A DNA stretch of 64,000 bases, taken from assembly GCA_959027945.1 (NCBI GenBank), contig CAUFRO010000003.1:29829-93828 (forward strand). The letters run 5' to 3'. Position 1 is the stretch's first letter, and every line of letters starts with the position of its first letter. The notes under the pieces were generated by a model. The model saw only the letters and a program-made list of their open reading frames with translations, ran no database searches and had not been told where the DNA came from. The stretch is from an uncultured Collinsella sp. (GTDB taxonomy: Bacteria > Actinomycetota > Coriobacteriia > Coriobacteriales > Coriobacteriaceae). The position numbers and the translations under genes are program-made. This document shows, one piece after another, positions 41,979-55,903 of the stretch.

Positions 41979-42006
41979 GAGGGCCGCGACGGTTACCGCG
42001 GCCCTC
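41979..42006 (-). terminator. Hairpin after the LPXTG remnant
   Basis: GAGGGCCGCG pairs with CGCGGCCCTC across eight bases; little T run. Confidence 0.55.
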
Positions 42007-42039
42007 TTGGGAAACGTGTGCGATTGTCAATCGCTCGCG

Positions 42040-42290
42040 CTAGTCTTCCTTGCGGCGGAAACGAGCAAGGAAGACTCCGATTGCGGCGATCGCGGCACCC
42101 AGGCCGCCGATCGCGGCGACGGTCGCCACCGTTTGATCACCGGTGCTCGCAAGTGAGTTAGCGGACTTGCCACCCTGAACCTTGTCACCAGCGGGCTTTC
42201 CCGCCTGGGCGCCATCGTTCGAACCGCCGGATGTCTGCCCACCGTTGCCGGAACCCTGATTGCCACCGGACGCACAAAGCCCCTTCTGCA
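42040..42290 (-). pseudogene. Remnant of an LPXTG surface protein (C-terminus only)
   Basis: About 80 codons resemble the C-terminus of the GH31 protein: a Gly/Asn/Ser linker, AGKPAGDKVQGGK, then sorting signal LASTGDQT, a membrane helix (VAAIGGLGAAIAAIGVFL) and a RFRRKED tail. Nothing of a surface domain remains, no convincing start is seen, and the reading frame runs back into a GC-rich palindrome (42308-42412). It is best read as a beheaded gene or the scar of a deletion. Confidence 0.75.
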
Positions 42291-42307
42291 GCACACGGCA
42301 CAACCAA

Positions 42308-42412
42308 GTCACCGCAGGCCGGGGCGGGGGAGCCGAGTTTCCCACTGAGCGACTCTGCTTGCAGCCGGAGCGAAGGGGGAAACTCGGCCCCCGCCCCGGC
42401 CGGACAGGTCAC
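42308..42412. repeat. GC-rich inverted repeat between carB and the LPXTG remnant
   Basis: GGCCGGGGCGGGGG...CCGAGTTTCCC (42318-42343) is inverted at 42378-42402, one indel apart, spacer about 34 bases. GGCCGGACAGG at its right end echoes the GGACAG motif. It lies within 2 bases of the carB stop. Confidence 0.8.
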
Positions 42413-42413
42413 C

Positions 42414-45728
<3,315 letters not shown>

Positions 45729-45729
45729 A

Positions 45730-47169
45730 TTAGTTCTCCTCGGTCTCAGCGGTCTCGGACTCAGCAAAGTTCCAGCCGGCAAGGCGGTCCTTCGCGGTAT
45801 CGATGTCCAGGTAGTTCTCCTCGCCGTCCATGAGTCGCGTAAAGGCGGTAAAGAGATAGTGGGCATCGGTGGGGCCAGGCGAGGCCTCGGGGTGGTACTG
45901 GACCGAGAAGCACGGTGCGTCGAGCAGCTGGATGCCCTCGGCGGTGCCGTCGTTGAGGTTCACATGTGTCAGGCGAATGCGACCAAAGCGCTCGTTCATC
46001 ACGACCGGCGCGATTCCGCGGCGCACCCAGACGCGCAGATCTCCATCGGCCGCATGCTCGGTCTCGCCGCCGGAAAGCTCGGGGACAAGCTTGCCCAAGC
46101 TGGGGAACAGCAGGCCAAAGCCATGGTTTTGTGCGGTGATCTCCACACGGCGGCTTACCAGGTTCATAACCGGCTGGTTGCCACCGCGGTGACCGAACTT
46201 AAGCTTTTCCATCTGGGCGCCGCAGGCCAGGCTGATCATCTGGTGACCAAGACAAATACCAAAGACCGGCACCTTGCCGATCAGCTGCTGCACCTGCTCG
46301 TAGGTCTCCACCACGGCGTCGGGGTCGCCGGGGCCATTGGACAAAAAGACGCCGTCGGGATTCATGTCGAGCACCTCGCTCGCGGGCGTATTCCACGGCA
46401 CGACGGTAAGGTCGCAGCCGGCGCGGACCAGCCCTTCCAGAATGCCGCGCTTCACACCGCAGTCGTAGGCGACCACTTTGTGACGGGCAGGAGCGGCAGC
46501 CGAAAGCGCAAAGTCATGCGTGGCAGGCAGGTCGGCGGCCACAAACTCATGAGGTGCGGGGCAACTTACGGTCTTGACCAGGTTCTCGCCTACCAGCGTA
46601 GGCGCTGCGGCCAGACGCTCGGCAAGCTCGTCGACGTCGAAGATCTCGGTCGAGATAATGCCCATCTTGGAACCATTGTCGCGCAGATGGCGCACCAGAG
46701 CGCGGGTGTCGACACCCTCGATAGCGACGATGCCGTGAGCGCGCAGGTACTCCGGCACGCTGACGGCCGAGCGCCAGTTAGAAGGCGTGGCGCACATGTC
46801 GCGAACGATCATGCCGCACATGGCCGGAGCGCTCGCAGGGCGCACGGCGTCGCCGGGGAAGGCCGACTGGACGTCGGTCTCGTCGATACCGTAGTTGCCG
46901 ATCTGCGGATAGGTCATGGTTACGATTTGGCCGGCATAACTCGGGTCGGTCATGACCTCAAAGTAGCCCTCGAGCGAGGTGTTGAAGCAAACTTCGCCGG
47001 TCGCGGTGCCCTCGGCGCCGCATGCACGTCCATAAAAAATGGTCCCATCCTCAAGATACAGGATGCAGGGACCGCAGGTGCCCTTGCTGGTTTTGGCCAG
47101 CATACGCTGGCAAAGCTCGCTGGGCGCGAAGGTGCGGGCGGCAGCGCCCGCGGTATGGTTGTTCGCCAT
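45730..47169 (-). CDS. carA: Carbamoyl-phosphate synthase small subunit
   Basis: CarA is the glutaminase that supplies ammonia to CarB. The 479-residue protein has the N-terminal CPSase domain (LEDGTIFYGRACG, FNTSLEGYFEVMTDPSYAGQ split here) and the class I amidotransferase with nucleophile Cys in GICLGHQM and catalytic QYHPEASPGP. It is longer than E. coli CarA (about 382), mainly through an N-terminal extension and inserts. AAGGAGAATT precedes the ATG at 47169. No pyrimidine attenuator was seen upstream; a TACAAT at 47228-47233 may be a -10 box. Confidence 0.95.
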   Translation of the reverse strand: MANNHTAGAAARTFAPSELCQRMLAKTSKGTCGPCILYLEDGTIFYGRACGAEGTATGEVCFNTSLEGYFEVMTDPSYAGQIVTMTYPQIGNYGIDETDVQSAFPGDAVRPASAPAMCGMIVRDMCATPSNWRSAVSVPEYLRAHGIVAIEGVDTRALVRHLRDNGSKMGIISTEIFDVDELAERLAAAPTLVGENLVKTVSCPAPHEFVAADLPATHDFALSAAAPARHKVVAYDCGVKRGILEGLVRAGCDLTVVPWNTPASEVLDMNPDGVFLSNGPGDPDAVVETYEQVQQLIGKVPVFGICLGHQMISLACGAQMEKLKFGHRGGNQPVMNLVSRRVEITAQNHGFGLLFPSLGKLVPELSGGETEHAADGDLRVWVRRGIAPVVMNERFGRIRLTHVNLNDGTAEGIQLLDAPCFSVQYHPEASPGPTDAHYLFTAFTRLMDGEENYLDIDTAKDRLAGWNFAESETAETEEN

Positions 47170-47329
47170 AATTCTCCTTCCCGGTCTCACAGGACCGGCT
47201 TAAAGGTGTGTAGTTAGGCCTCGCGGTATTGTAACCGCAAGCATGCCTCATGGCGTTAATTTCATCGAAATGTTTACGAAATGATAATTATGACTTTCTA
47301 TGCATAATGTTTTTTAATCCCCGTCCCAG

Positions 47330-47369
47330 AAAAATCATCCCGCGGGGCTTGTGGCTCACGCGGGATGAT
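47330..47369 (-). terminator. Terminator of the 47376-48341 gene
   Basis: ATCATCCCGCG and CGCGGGATGAT, 11-base perfect arms, are followed by TTTTTC on the minus strand, just after the stop. Confidence 0.9.
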
Positions 47370-47375
47370 GGCCTC

Positions 47376-48341
47376 TTACTTTTTCTTGTCCTGTTCCAGC
47401 AGTTCGGACGGTGTGCGATCGGGCTTGCCGCCACGGAAAATCTCGCGGCCATGCAAACGATGCTCCAGATCGCGCTCGGCTTTTTCCTCGTCAATCTTGG
47501 TCTGGCTCACCACCGGGTCCTCAATCAACGACGACACCGAGTTCACCTGCTTCTGAATGCGCTCGGCGATGGTGTCATCCATACTCACGATGCGCATCTT
47601 CCAGTCGATACTCGTGGCGTTGGATGAGCTCTTGGTCCACACGAACGTCAAAATGGCGCTCTGGTGGCCGCGCGCGGGGAACATGCCAAAGAAGGAATCG
47701 TGCTGAATGTTGCTATCCTCGTCGATATAGGCGTGAACGTTATACACCACGCGGTCGATCTTATCGTTGAGCAACGCGTTGGTCGCAAGCGCCGCGGCCT
47801 GAATCTGCCCGTTGGACAGCAGCTCGAGCTCGTTGGCAGACGATGTGTTCAACACCGTCACCTCGACCGTGCCCGTGCGTTCATCGGCTTCATCGACGGT
47901 AAAGTCGAGCGGGAACTGCGTAAAGCCGTTGCCCCATTCAAGTCCACCCTTCAGCGCCGTCGAAACGGTATCGACCGAAACGCTCTCGGACAGGTTGGCG
48001 GTGTTCAGACGACGCATCACGCCGTAGCCAATCTGCATGCCCACGATCAGCACCAAAATACCGATGACCACGGCCATCGCGGTCTTCGTAATGGTATGGC
48101 TCACCTGCGAGCCCGAAGGATCGTCCTCGGACAGCGGGTCGATATGTTTTGCCTGGCTCGCGCGGTCCTCACTGCGCAGCTGCGCTAGCGCCGCTTTGTC
48201 ACCGCGCTTGGACGCAGCCTCCTTCTCACGCATGCGCTCGGTTCGCTTTTTGGCAAGCGTGGGATCCAAGACGCCGGATGCATCGATTTCGGAGAATAAC
48301 TCCGTCACTTCTTCCGGAGTCAAAGGGTTCTTGTCAGCCAT
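47376..48341 (-). CDS. Single-pass membrane protein of unknown function
   Basis: I do not recognise this 321-residue protein. Residues 1-84 are charged and hydrophilic, with many Lys/Glu (LAKKRTERMREKEAASKRG); one membrane segment spans about 87-108 (MAVVIGILVLIVGMQIGYGV); the rest is soluble, with alternating strands such as TGTVEVTVLNTSS and RVVYNVHAYID, and a charged tail ending DKKK. By the positive-inside pattern the N-terminus is inside. AGGAAG precedes the ATG. It lies 19 bases downstream of an ABC exporter on the same strand, so the two may work together. Confidence 0.75.
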   Translation of the reverse strand: MADKNPLTPEEVTELFSEIDASGVLDPTLAKKRTERMREKEAASKRGDKAALAQLRSEDRASQAKHIDPLSEDDPSGSQVSHTITKTAMAVVIGILVLIVGMQIGYGVMRRLNTANLSESVSVDTVSTALKGGLEWGNGFTQFPLDFTVDEADERTGTVEVTVLNTSSANELELLSNGQIQAAALATNALLNDKIDRVVYNVHAYIDEDSNIQHDSFFGMFPARGHQSAILTFVWTKSSSNATSIDWKMRIVSMDDTIAERIQKQVNSVSSLIEDPVVSQTKIDEEKAERDLEHRLHGREIFRGGKPDRTPSELLEQDKKK

Positions 48342-48360
48342 AAACTTCCTGTCATATCAA

Positions 48361-50133
48361 TCAGTCGAGCTCGTGCGCACGCGCACCTTCGAACTGCATT
48401 CGATAGTAACGGGCATAGGTGCCGCCACGGGCGAGAAGCTCCTCGTGCGTGCCACGCTCCACAACGCGACCATGCTCAACGGTCGCAATCTCATCGGCGT
48501 GCTTAATGGTCGAAAGACGGTGGGCAATGATAATCGTGGTGCGGCCGCGTGCCAGCTCTTCGAGCGACTCCTGCACCGCCTCCTCGCTCTCGTTATCCAA
48601 AGCACTCGTCGCCTCGTCCAAAATCAGGATCTTGGGGTTCTTGAGAAACACACGCGCGATGGCAACGCGCTGCTTCTGCCCGCCCGAAAGACGGCTGCCG
48701 CGCTCGCCCACGACCGTGTCATAGCCCTGTGGAAGCGACTCGATAAAGGTATCGATATTGGCGCGACGGGCCGCCTCAGCGATCTCTTCTGCCGTAGCAC
48801 CCGGCTTGCCGTAGGCGATGTTCTCGCCAATCGTACCGTCAAACAGGTAGACATCCTGCTGCACCAGGCCGATGGCACGGCGCAGGCTATGCTGCGTCAC
48901 GTCACGCACGTCCTGGCCGTCGATGCTAATGGATCCGGCAGCCACGTCATAAAAGCGCGGCAGCAGCGAACAGGTCGTGGACTTGCCGCCGCCCGAGGGG
49001 CCAACCAGCGCGATGGTCTGCCCGGGCTTGATAGACAGGTCCATATGGTCGATAACGGGACGCTCGTCGGCATCGCCCTCGCCCAGCTCAACGTCCTCGT
49101 AGTTAAAGCACACGTCGTGATACTCCACGGCGCCGGCAGTCACCTGCAGATCAGTGGCGCCCGGCTTGTCCTGGATATCCGGCGCGGTCGAGAGCACCTC
49201 GTCCATACGCTTAAAGCCGGCGATAGCCTTCTGATACGTTTCGGCCGAATTGACGAGCGTCTCAAGCGGCGTGCAGAACAGCGAAATATAGAGTGCAAAG
49301 GTCGCCATATCGACCGCCTGCAGCTGTCCCTGGGCGACCAGCCAGCCGCCCAGCAGCACTACGATCACATAGAGCACACCCGAGAGCAGGCCATACGTCG
49401 CGGTATAGACGCCCATGGCGTGATACATGTTCTCCTTGGACAAAAGGTAGCGGTCGTTAGAGGCACGGAACTTGGCACGCTCGGTCTCCTCATTGGCAAA
49501 ACTCTTGACCACGCGCATGCCCGCCAGCGAATCCTGCAGCTGCGCATTGATGCCGCTGATCTTTTTGCGGTTGTCGCTAAAGACCTCGCGCATGCGCATG
49601 TTCTGCCAAAACATGACGACCGCAAACGCCGCCGTCACCACGGCCATGGCGAGTGCCAGCACCGGAGCGATGGTAAAGAGAATCACAAACGAGCCGATAA
49701 TCTCGATGCCGCAGATGATGATCCACTCGGGCACGTGGTGCGCCGCCTCGCAGATATCGAACAGGTCGTTGACCACGCGGCTCATCATGTCGCCCGAGCT
49801 GTTGCGGTCGAAGTACGCAAAGCTAAAGCGCTCATACTGGTCGAACAGGTCCTCGCGCATCTTGGACTCCATGCGCGCGCCCATCACGTGACCCCAATAG
49901 CTCACAAAGTAGCGGCAGGCACAGCGGACGGCATACATCAGCACCAAGCCCACCGCGATCATGCCGAGCGCCTGCATAATGGCAGCCTGGCCCTGGGTAA
50001 ACAGTCCACCGGTCAAATTGCGCAGGATAATGGGGAACGCCAGGTCAATGGCGGCAAGCACCAGAGCACAAACAGTATCAGCAACAAAAAGCCCCATCTG
50101 GGGCTCGTAATACGAAAGAAACCTCTTAAACAT
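48361..50133 (-). CDS. ABC transporter, fused membrane and ATPase domains (exporter type)
   Basis: A 590-residue half-transporter: six membrane helices in the first 320 residues, then an ABC ATPase with Walker A GPSGGGKST, Q-loop LVQQDVYLFDGTI, signature LSGGQKQR and Walker B ILILDEATSALD. It works as a dimer. The type I exporter fold covers lipid, drug and peptide exporters; the cargo is not evident and no partner half-transporter is adjacent, so it is probably a homodimer. GAGGAC precedes the ATG. A strong hairpin separates it from the Nudix gene. Confidence 0.93.
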   Translation of the reverse strand: MFKRFLSYYEPQMGLFVADTVCALVLAAIDLAFPIILRNLTGGLFTQGQAAIMQALGMIAVGLVLMYAVRCACRYFVSYWGHVMGARMESKMREDLFDQYERFSFAYFDRNSSGDMMSRVVNDLFDICEAAHHVPEWIIICGIEIIGSFVILFTIAPVLALAMAVVTAAFAVVMFWQNMRMREVFSDNRKKISGINAQLQDSLAGMRVVKSFANEETERAKFRASNDRYLLSKENMYHAMGVYTATYGLLSGVLYVIVVLLGGWLVAQGQLQAVDMATFALYISLFCTPLETLVNSAETYQKAIAGFKRMDEVLSTAPDIQDKPGATDLQVTAGAVEYHDVCFNYEDVELGEGDADERPVIDHMDLSIKPGQTIALVGPSGGGKSTTCSLLPRFYDVAAGSISIDGQDVRDVTQHSLRRAIGLVQQDVYLFDGTIGENIAYGKPGATAEEIAEAARRANIDTFIESLPQGYDTVVGERGSRLSGGQKQRVAIARVFLKNPKILILDEATSALDNESEEAVQESLEELARGRTTIIIAHRLSTIKHADEIATVEHGRVVERGTHEELLARGGTYARYYRMQFEGARAHELD

Positions 50134-50163
50134 GCAGTCCTCGGAGATAAAACAATAACGTAA

Positions 50164-50203
50164 GACCCTGGGGCAAATAATCAGTAGCGTTTGCCCCAGG
50201 GTC
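50164..50203 (-). terminator. Perfect hairpin between the Nudix gene and the ABC exporter
   Basis: GACCCTGGGGCAAA and TTTGCCCCAGGGTC, 14-base perfect arms around 12 bases, begin 10 bases after the Nudix stop on the minus strand. There is no long T run. Confidence 0.75.
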
Positions 50204-50213
50204 GCCCTCGCTT

Positions 50214-50909
50214 TTAAAGCTCAGTTCCGCCCAGCCTGTGTGCGATGCTGTCACAGGCCAAGGCGCCTACGACGGTCTTGGCGTCTTCGATCTTGCCGTC
50301 GAGTACGGCGTCGATCAGCTCGTGCAGCGGCACCAGGTCCACGTTGACAAACTCGTCATCATCGGGGTTGGGCGCATCAAACTCGAGCTTGGTAGCCAAG
50401 TAGATATGGATGATCTCATCGCAAAAACCGCAGGACGTGACAATCGACGTCAAAAAGCGAATACGACCAGCCCTAAAGCCCGTCTCCTCATGCAGTTCGC
50501 GCTTGGCGCAATCGAGCGGGTCCTCGCCCGGGTCGAGCTTGCCGGCAGGAATCTCGACCGTCACGCGGTCGATGGCGGTGCGGTACTGACGCACCAGTAC
50601 GATCTTGCCGCTCTCGGTCAGTGCCACAACGGCCGCCGCACCCGGATGGCGAACGATATCGCGGGCGCTGCGGTGACCGTTGGGCAGCTCAACCTCAAGC
50701 CGGTGGACGTCGAGAATCTTGCCCTTCCAGGCGCACTCCTCCGAAAGAATCTTCTCGTGCAGCTCGGCATCGTGCGGGTCGTCATCGCCCAACACCAGCG
50801 CCGGCTCGTCAGCGACCTCACCACCAGGCTCGCCCTCGGCGTGCCCATACATGCGGCTGTCCTCTTCGACGATCTGCGCGTCCACGAGCTCTTCGTTCTT
50901 CTCGTCCAT
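50214..50909 (-). CDS. Nudix hydrolase, probably ADP-ribose pyrophosphatase
   Basis: A 231-residue Nudix enzyme. The box reads GKLDPGEDPLDCAKRELHEE plus TGF, matching Gx5Ex7REUxEExGU. The preceding VLVRQYRTAIDRVTVEIPAG and the late LDAVLDGKIEDAKTVVGAL are typical of ADP-ribose pyrophosphatases. An acidic N-terminal extension of about 50 residues is unusual. The ATG at 50909 has AGAGGA nine bases upstream. It lies 21 bases downstream of purD. Confidence 0.9.
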   Translation of the reverse strand: MDEKNEELVDAQIVEEDSRMYGHAEGEPGGEVADEPALVLGDDDPHDAELHEKILSEECAWKGKILDVHRLEVELPNGHRSARDIVRHPGAAAVVALTESGKIVLVRQYRTAIDRVTVEIPAGKLDPGEDPLDCAKRELHEETGFRAGRIRFLTSIVTSCGFCDEIIHIYLATKLEFDAPNPDDDEFVNVDLVPLHELIDAVLDGKIEDAKTVVGALACDSIAHRLGGTEL

Positions 50910-50930
50910 CCGTCTCATTCCTCTCGGATT

Positions 50931-52235
<1,305 letters not shown>

Positions 52236-52289
52236 GGGTGCCTCCTCTATGGATGAATGGCCCGCTCCGCGCGAGCCCTTTGCAAGCAA

Positions 52290-52331
52290 ATATACCCCTC
52301 GGCCGCCCGTCTGGGCTGCAAAGGGGTATAT
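52290..52331 (-). terminator. Hairpin between purA and purD
   Basis: ATATACCCCT pairs with AGGGGTATAT across 22 bases, 22 bases after the purA stop. Confidence 0.6.
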
Positions 52332-52352
52332 CGCAATAACCGTATAAACCGA

Positions 52353-53639
52353 TTACTTCCAGAATCGGTTGATGATCTGCTCGCGACCGGCGCCAACGCC
52401 AATGAACGTCACGCGGGTGTGTGCCAGATCCTCGATAAACGCCACGTAGTCCTGAGCCTCTTGCGGCAGCTCATCAAAGCTGCGGCAACCGGTGATGTCG
52501 CACTTCCAGCCGGGGAGCTCCTCGTAGATGGGCTTGGCATGCTCAAAGCGCACCTGATGCTCGGGCACGCTCGTGTAGCGCTCGCCATCGACGTCGTAGG
52601 CCACGCACACCTTGATGGTGTCGAAGGCCGAAAGCACGTCGAGCTTGGTCACGGCGATGTCGGTGAGGCCGTTGACGCGCGAGGCATAGTTGGCGATAGG
52701 GCCGTCAAACCAGCCGCAACGACGACGGCGACCGGTGGTCACGCCGTACTCATAGCCCTCCTCGGTCAGCGTGTGGCCATCCTCGGACTCATAGGAAAGC
52801 TCGGTGGGCATGGGGCCCGAACCGACGCGGGTGATATAGGCCTTCATGACGCCCAGCACGCGGTCGACGTTCTTCATGCCCACGCCAGAGCCGGTGATGG
52901 CGCCGCCGGCGGTGCAGTTGGAAGACGTCACGTACGGATAGGTTCCGTGGTCGATGTCGAGCAGCGTCGCCTGGGCGCCTTCAAACAGCAGGTTCTTGCC
53001 CTCATCGATCATGTTGTTGAGCAGCAGGCTCGTCTCGGTGATGTAGGGGCGCAGGCGCTCGGCCATGGGCAGGTACTCGTCGCAGATCTGGTCCACGGTG
53101 TAGGTGGGCAGGTGGTAGATGAGCTCGAGCTCGGGATTCACGCGGGCAAGAGCGGTCTCCAGCTTGTCGCGGAACAGCGCCTCGTCCAGCATGTCCTGCA
53201 TGCGCAGGCCAATGCGGGCCATCTTGTCCTGGTAGCACGGACCGATGCCGCGCTTGGTGGTACCAATGTTCTTCTTGCCGAGCTTCTGCTCAAAAGCACC
53301 ATCCAGATCGATGTGGTAAGGCATGATGATGTGCGCGTTGCCACTGATCTTGAGGTTCTTGGTGGTGATGCCGTCGGCCTCGAACATGTCAATCTCCTCA
53401 AGGACAACCTTGGGGTTGACAACGCAGCCGTTACCGATCACCGACATATGGTCGGAATACATGATGCCGGAGGGCACCTGGTGCAGGCCGTACTTCTTGC
53501 CGTTGACGACGATGGTGTGGCCGGCGTTGTTACCGCCCGAATAGCGCACGACGGCATCGAAGTCGCCGGCGACCAGGTCGCAGATCTTACCCTTGCCCTC
53601 ATCGCCCCACTGGGCACCGACCAAAACGGTTGACGGCAT
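52353..53639 (-). CDS. purA: Adenylosuccinate synthetase
   Basis: PurA converts IMP and aspartate to adenylosuccinate with GTP. The 428-residue sequence is canonical: LVGAQWGDEGKGKI (6-19), GGNNAGHTI (35-43), GTTKRGIGPCYQDK, FEGAQATLLDIDHGTYPYVTSSN and TTGRRRRCGW. GTAAGGAGTAAAC precedes the ATG at 53639. It is not coupled to its neighbours: 93 bases separate it from dnaB and 117 from purD. Confidence 0.97.
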   Translation of the reverse strand: MPSTVLVGAQWGDEGKGKICDLVAGDFDAVVRYSGGNNAGHTIVVNGKKYGLHQVPSGIMYSDHMSVIGNGCVVNPKVVLEEIDMFEADGITTKNLKISGNAHIIMPYHIDLDGAFEQKLGKKNIGTTKRGIGPCYQDKMARIGLRMQDMLDEALFRDKLETALARVNPELELIYHLPTYTVDQICDEYLPMAERLRPYITETSLLLNNMIDEGKNLLFEGAQATLLDIDHGTYPYVTSSNCTAGGAITGSGVGMKNVDRVLGVMKAYITRVGSGPMPTELSYESEDGHTLTEEGYEYGVTTGRRRRCGWFDGPIANYASRVNGLTDIAVTKLDVLSAFDTIKVCVAYDVDGERYTSVPEHQVRFEHAKPIYEELPGWKCDITGCRSFDELPQEAQDYVAFIEDLAHTRVTFIGVGAGREQIINRFWK

Positions 53640-53732
53640 GTTTACTCCTTACATTCATGGACTGTCTACGCGCCACGCTGGCACGCAGAAGCACAAAACA
53701 TTCCCAGTATACCCGTGCAACGGGCGCCTGTC

Positions 53733-55124
53733 CTACTCCTCGGTATGCGCCCCATCAAGCTCATAGAACTTGGTGGATGCCGGCAGGAACATCAGGTCGA
53801 CGTCACCGATCGGGCCCGAACGGTTCTTGGCCACGACGATACGCGTAACGCCCTCGTCGGGTCGATCGTCACGCGAGGCCTCAGCCTCATCGGCGGAGCG
53901 GTCCAAGAACATAACGATGTCGGCGTCCTGCTCGATGGAGCCCGATTCACGCAGGTCGGACAGCTGCGGGCGCTTGCCGGTACGGGACTCGACCTGACGC
54001 GACAGCTGCGACAGTGCGATCAGCGGAATCTTGAGCTCCTTGGCCATAATCTTCAGACCACGCGACATCTCGGAGACCTCGACGGTACGGCTCTCGGAGC
54101 GACGCCCCGGCGGAGGACTCACCAGCTGCAGGTAGTCCAGGATGATGATGGCCTTCTCCTTATTGTGGAGCATGCGGCGGCTCTTGGCGCGGATCTCGGT
54201 CACCGTGGTGCCGGGCGTATCGTCAATCAGGATGTCGAGCTTAGACAAGGTCTGCGTGGCCTCGTTGATATTGGCCCACTGTTCGGGACTAATGCGGCCC
54301 GTACGGAAGTCGCTGATTGAAATCATGGCGTAGGCGCAAATCAGGCGCTGGGCAATTTCCTTGCCCGACATCTCCAGCGAAAAGAAGCCGACGGTATAGC
54401 CCGCAGCGGCGGCATTCAGCGCCAAGTTCAGAGCGAACGACGTCTTACCCACGGCAGGGCGGGCGCCGATAATGATGAGCTGGCCCTCGCGGAAACCCAT
54501 GAGCATGCGGTCGAGCGACGGGAAGCCGGTGGGCACGCCCGCGGCCTGTCCGCCGGCCTTACACACTTCCTCGGCCTCGTTATAGGCCTCGACCATAAAC
54601 TCAGTCAGTGTCTTATAGCTCGACTTGACCTCGCGCGCCGTGACCTTGAGCAGCTTGCTCTCGGCCAGCTCCACGACCTCTTTGGTGTCGGTAGGGGCGT
54701 TATAGGCCAGGGCGTTGATCTCGTTGGTGGCACCGATCAGCTCGCGCAGCATCGAGTCGCGACGGACGATGGCGGCATGGTGCTGCCAGTTCACGAGCGA
54801 CAGGGTCTGACCCATCAGCTCCAAAATGTAGGCCTCGCCGCCCACGGCATCAAGCTTGTTGATGCTGCGCAGGTAATCAATCAGCGAGATAGAGTCGATG
54901 GGAATGCGGCTGTTGTACATATCGACCATCGCGGTGTAGATGGTCTTATGAATGGGCCGGTAGAAGTCATCGGGCTGCAGCTCGACCTGGGCCTCCTCGA
55001 CCACCTCGGGCGACAGCAGCATGGCGGCCAGTACATTGGCCTCTGCATCTTGGTTTTGAGGGAGACCCAACTTGGAGCCACGGTCCTCGACCGTCAGCCC
55101 CGTCTCCCTTTCGTCATATGCCAT
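53733..55124 (-). CDS. dnaB: Replicative DNA helicase
   Basis: DnaB unwinds DNA at the fork. The 463-residue protein has the N-terminal primase-binding domain (LPQNQDAEANVLAAMLLSPE, 21-40) and the RecA-like domain from about 195: PTGFPSLDRMLMGF, Walker A GARPAVGKTS (220-229), LEMSGKEIAQRL, and IIILDYLQLVSPPPGRR, with LRESGSIEQDADIVMFL. No intein is present. The ATG at 55124 has AGGA six bases upstream. It follows rplI on the same strand after a terminator. Confidence 0.96.
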   Translation of the reverse strand: MAYDERETGLTVEDRGSKLGLPQNQDAEANVLAAMLLSPEVVEEAQVELQPDDFYRPIHKTIYTAMVDMYNSRIPIDSISLIDYLRSINKLDAVGGEAYILELMGQTLSLVNWQHHAAIVRRDSMLRELIGATNEINALAYNAPTDTKEVVELAESKLLKVTAREVKSSYKTLTEFMVEAYNEAEEVCKAGGQAAGVPTGFPSLDRMLMGFREGQLIIIGARPAVGKTSFALNLALNAAAAGYTVGFFSLEMSGKEIAQRLICAYAMISISDFRTGRISPEQWANINEATQTLSKLDILIDDTPGTTVTEIRAKSRRMLHNKEKAIIILDYLQLVSPPPGRRSESRTVEVSEMSRGLKIMAKELKIPLIALSQLSRQVESRTGKRPQLSDLRESGSIEQDADIVMFLDRSADEAEASRDDRPDEGVTRIVVAKNRSGPIGDVDLMFLPASTKFYELDGAHTEE

Positions 55125-55285
55125 GAGCATCCTCATTCATATCGCTTGCGAGCATCCATAGTATCAGCCACAGTCCCAAAACGGGCCGCGCCCCGGCAAT
55201 CATCACCGAACGAAACGGATGAACGGTCCCGTATATAGGACTTCGACGCAACGTTCACCATGACACCCACTCAGCGCAAAAAACA

Positions 55286-55320
55286 AAAGGGCGCCCCGGT
55301 TTCCCAGAGCGCCCTTCTTA
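55286..55320 (-). terminator. Terminator of the rpsF-ssb-rpsR-rplI operon
   Basis: AAGGGCGC pairs with GCGCCCTT across 14 bases and is followed on the minus strand by TTGTTTTTTG, 29 bases after the rplI stop. Confidence 0.88.
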
Positions 55321-55348
55321 GAACAAGATTGTTGCGTTGCAGCAAATG

Positions 55349-55888
55349 CTACTCGGCAGCAGCCTCAGTCTCGACCTCGGCGGTCTCGGCCTCGGCGACC
55401 TCAGCGGCCTCCTCGACCTCAGCCTCGGCAGCGAGCTCCTCGGCGGTAACGCCGACGAGAACGACAACCTCGGCCTTGATCTCGCGGTACAGCGAGATGG
55501 CAACGGTGTGGGCACCGGCAACCTTGATGGGCTTACCGAGCTCGACGCGCTTGCGGTCGATGTCCATACCGAGCTGAGCCTTGATGGCATCAGCGATCAT
55601 AGCGGCGGTAACGGAGCCAAAGAGGATGCCCTCGTCGCCGACCTTGACGTCAACGGTGACCGTCTTGCCCTCGAAGGCAGCCTTGGTCTCGTTGGCGGTA
55701 GCCAGACGGACGGCCTCGCGCTTGGCGATGTTGTTGCGACGCTCGTCAAGCTGCTTGAGGTTGCCCTTGGTGGCGGCAACAGCGAGCTTCTTGGGGAACA
55801 GGAAGTTCTCAGCGTAACCCTGAGCGACCTCTACGACGTCACCCTCGCCGCCCTTGCCCTTGATCTCATCGAGAAGAATAACCTTCAT
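55349..55888 (-). CDS. rplI: Ribosomal protein bL9
   Basis: A 179-residue L9: MKVILLDEIKGKGGEGDVVEVAQGY (given in part: KVILLDE and GYAENFLFPK) at the start is diagnostic. The family is usually about 150 residues; the extra 30 at the C-terminus are almost all Ala, Glu and Val (AEVAEAETAEVETEAAAE), an acidic tail seen in related Actinomycetota. It is last in the rpsF-ssb-rpsR-rplI operon and is closed by a strong terminator. Confidence 0.97.
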   Translation of the reverse strand: MKVILLDEIKGKGGEGDVVEVAQGYAENFLFPKKLAVAATKGNLKQLDERRNNIAKREAVRLATANETKAAFEGKTVTVDVKVGDEGILFGSVTAAMIADAIKAQLGMDIDRKRVELGKPIKVAGAHTVAISLYREIKAEVVVLVGVTAEELAAEAEVEEAAEVAEAETAEVETEAAAE

Positions 55889-55903
55889 GATGCGTCTCCC
55901 TTC

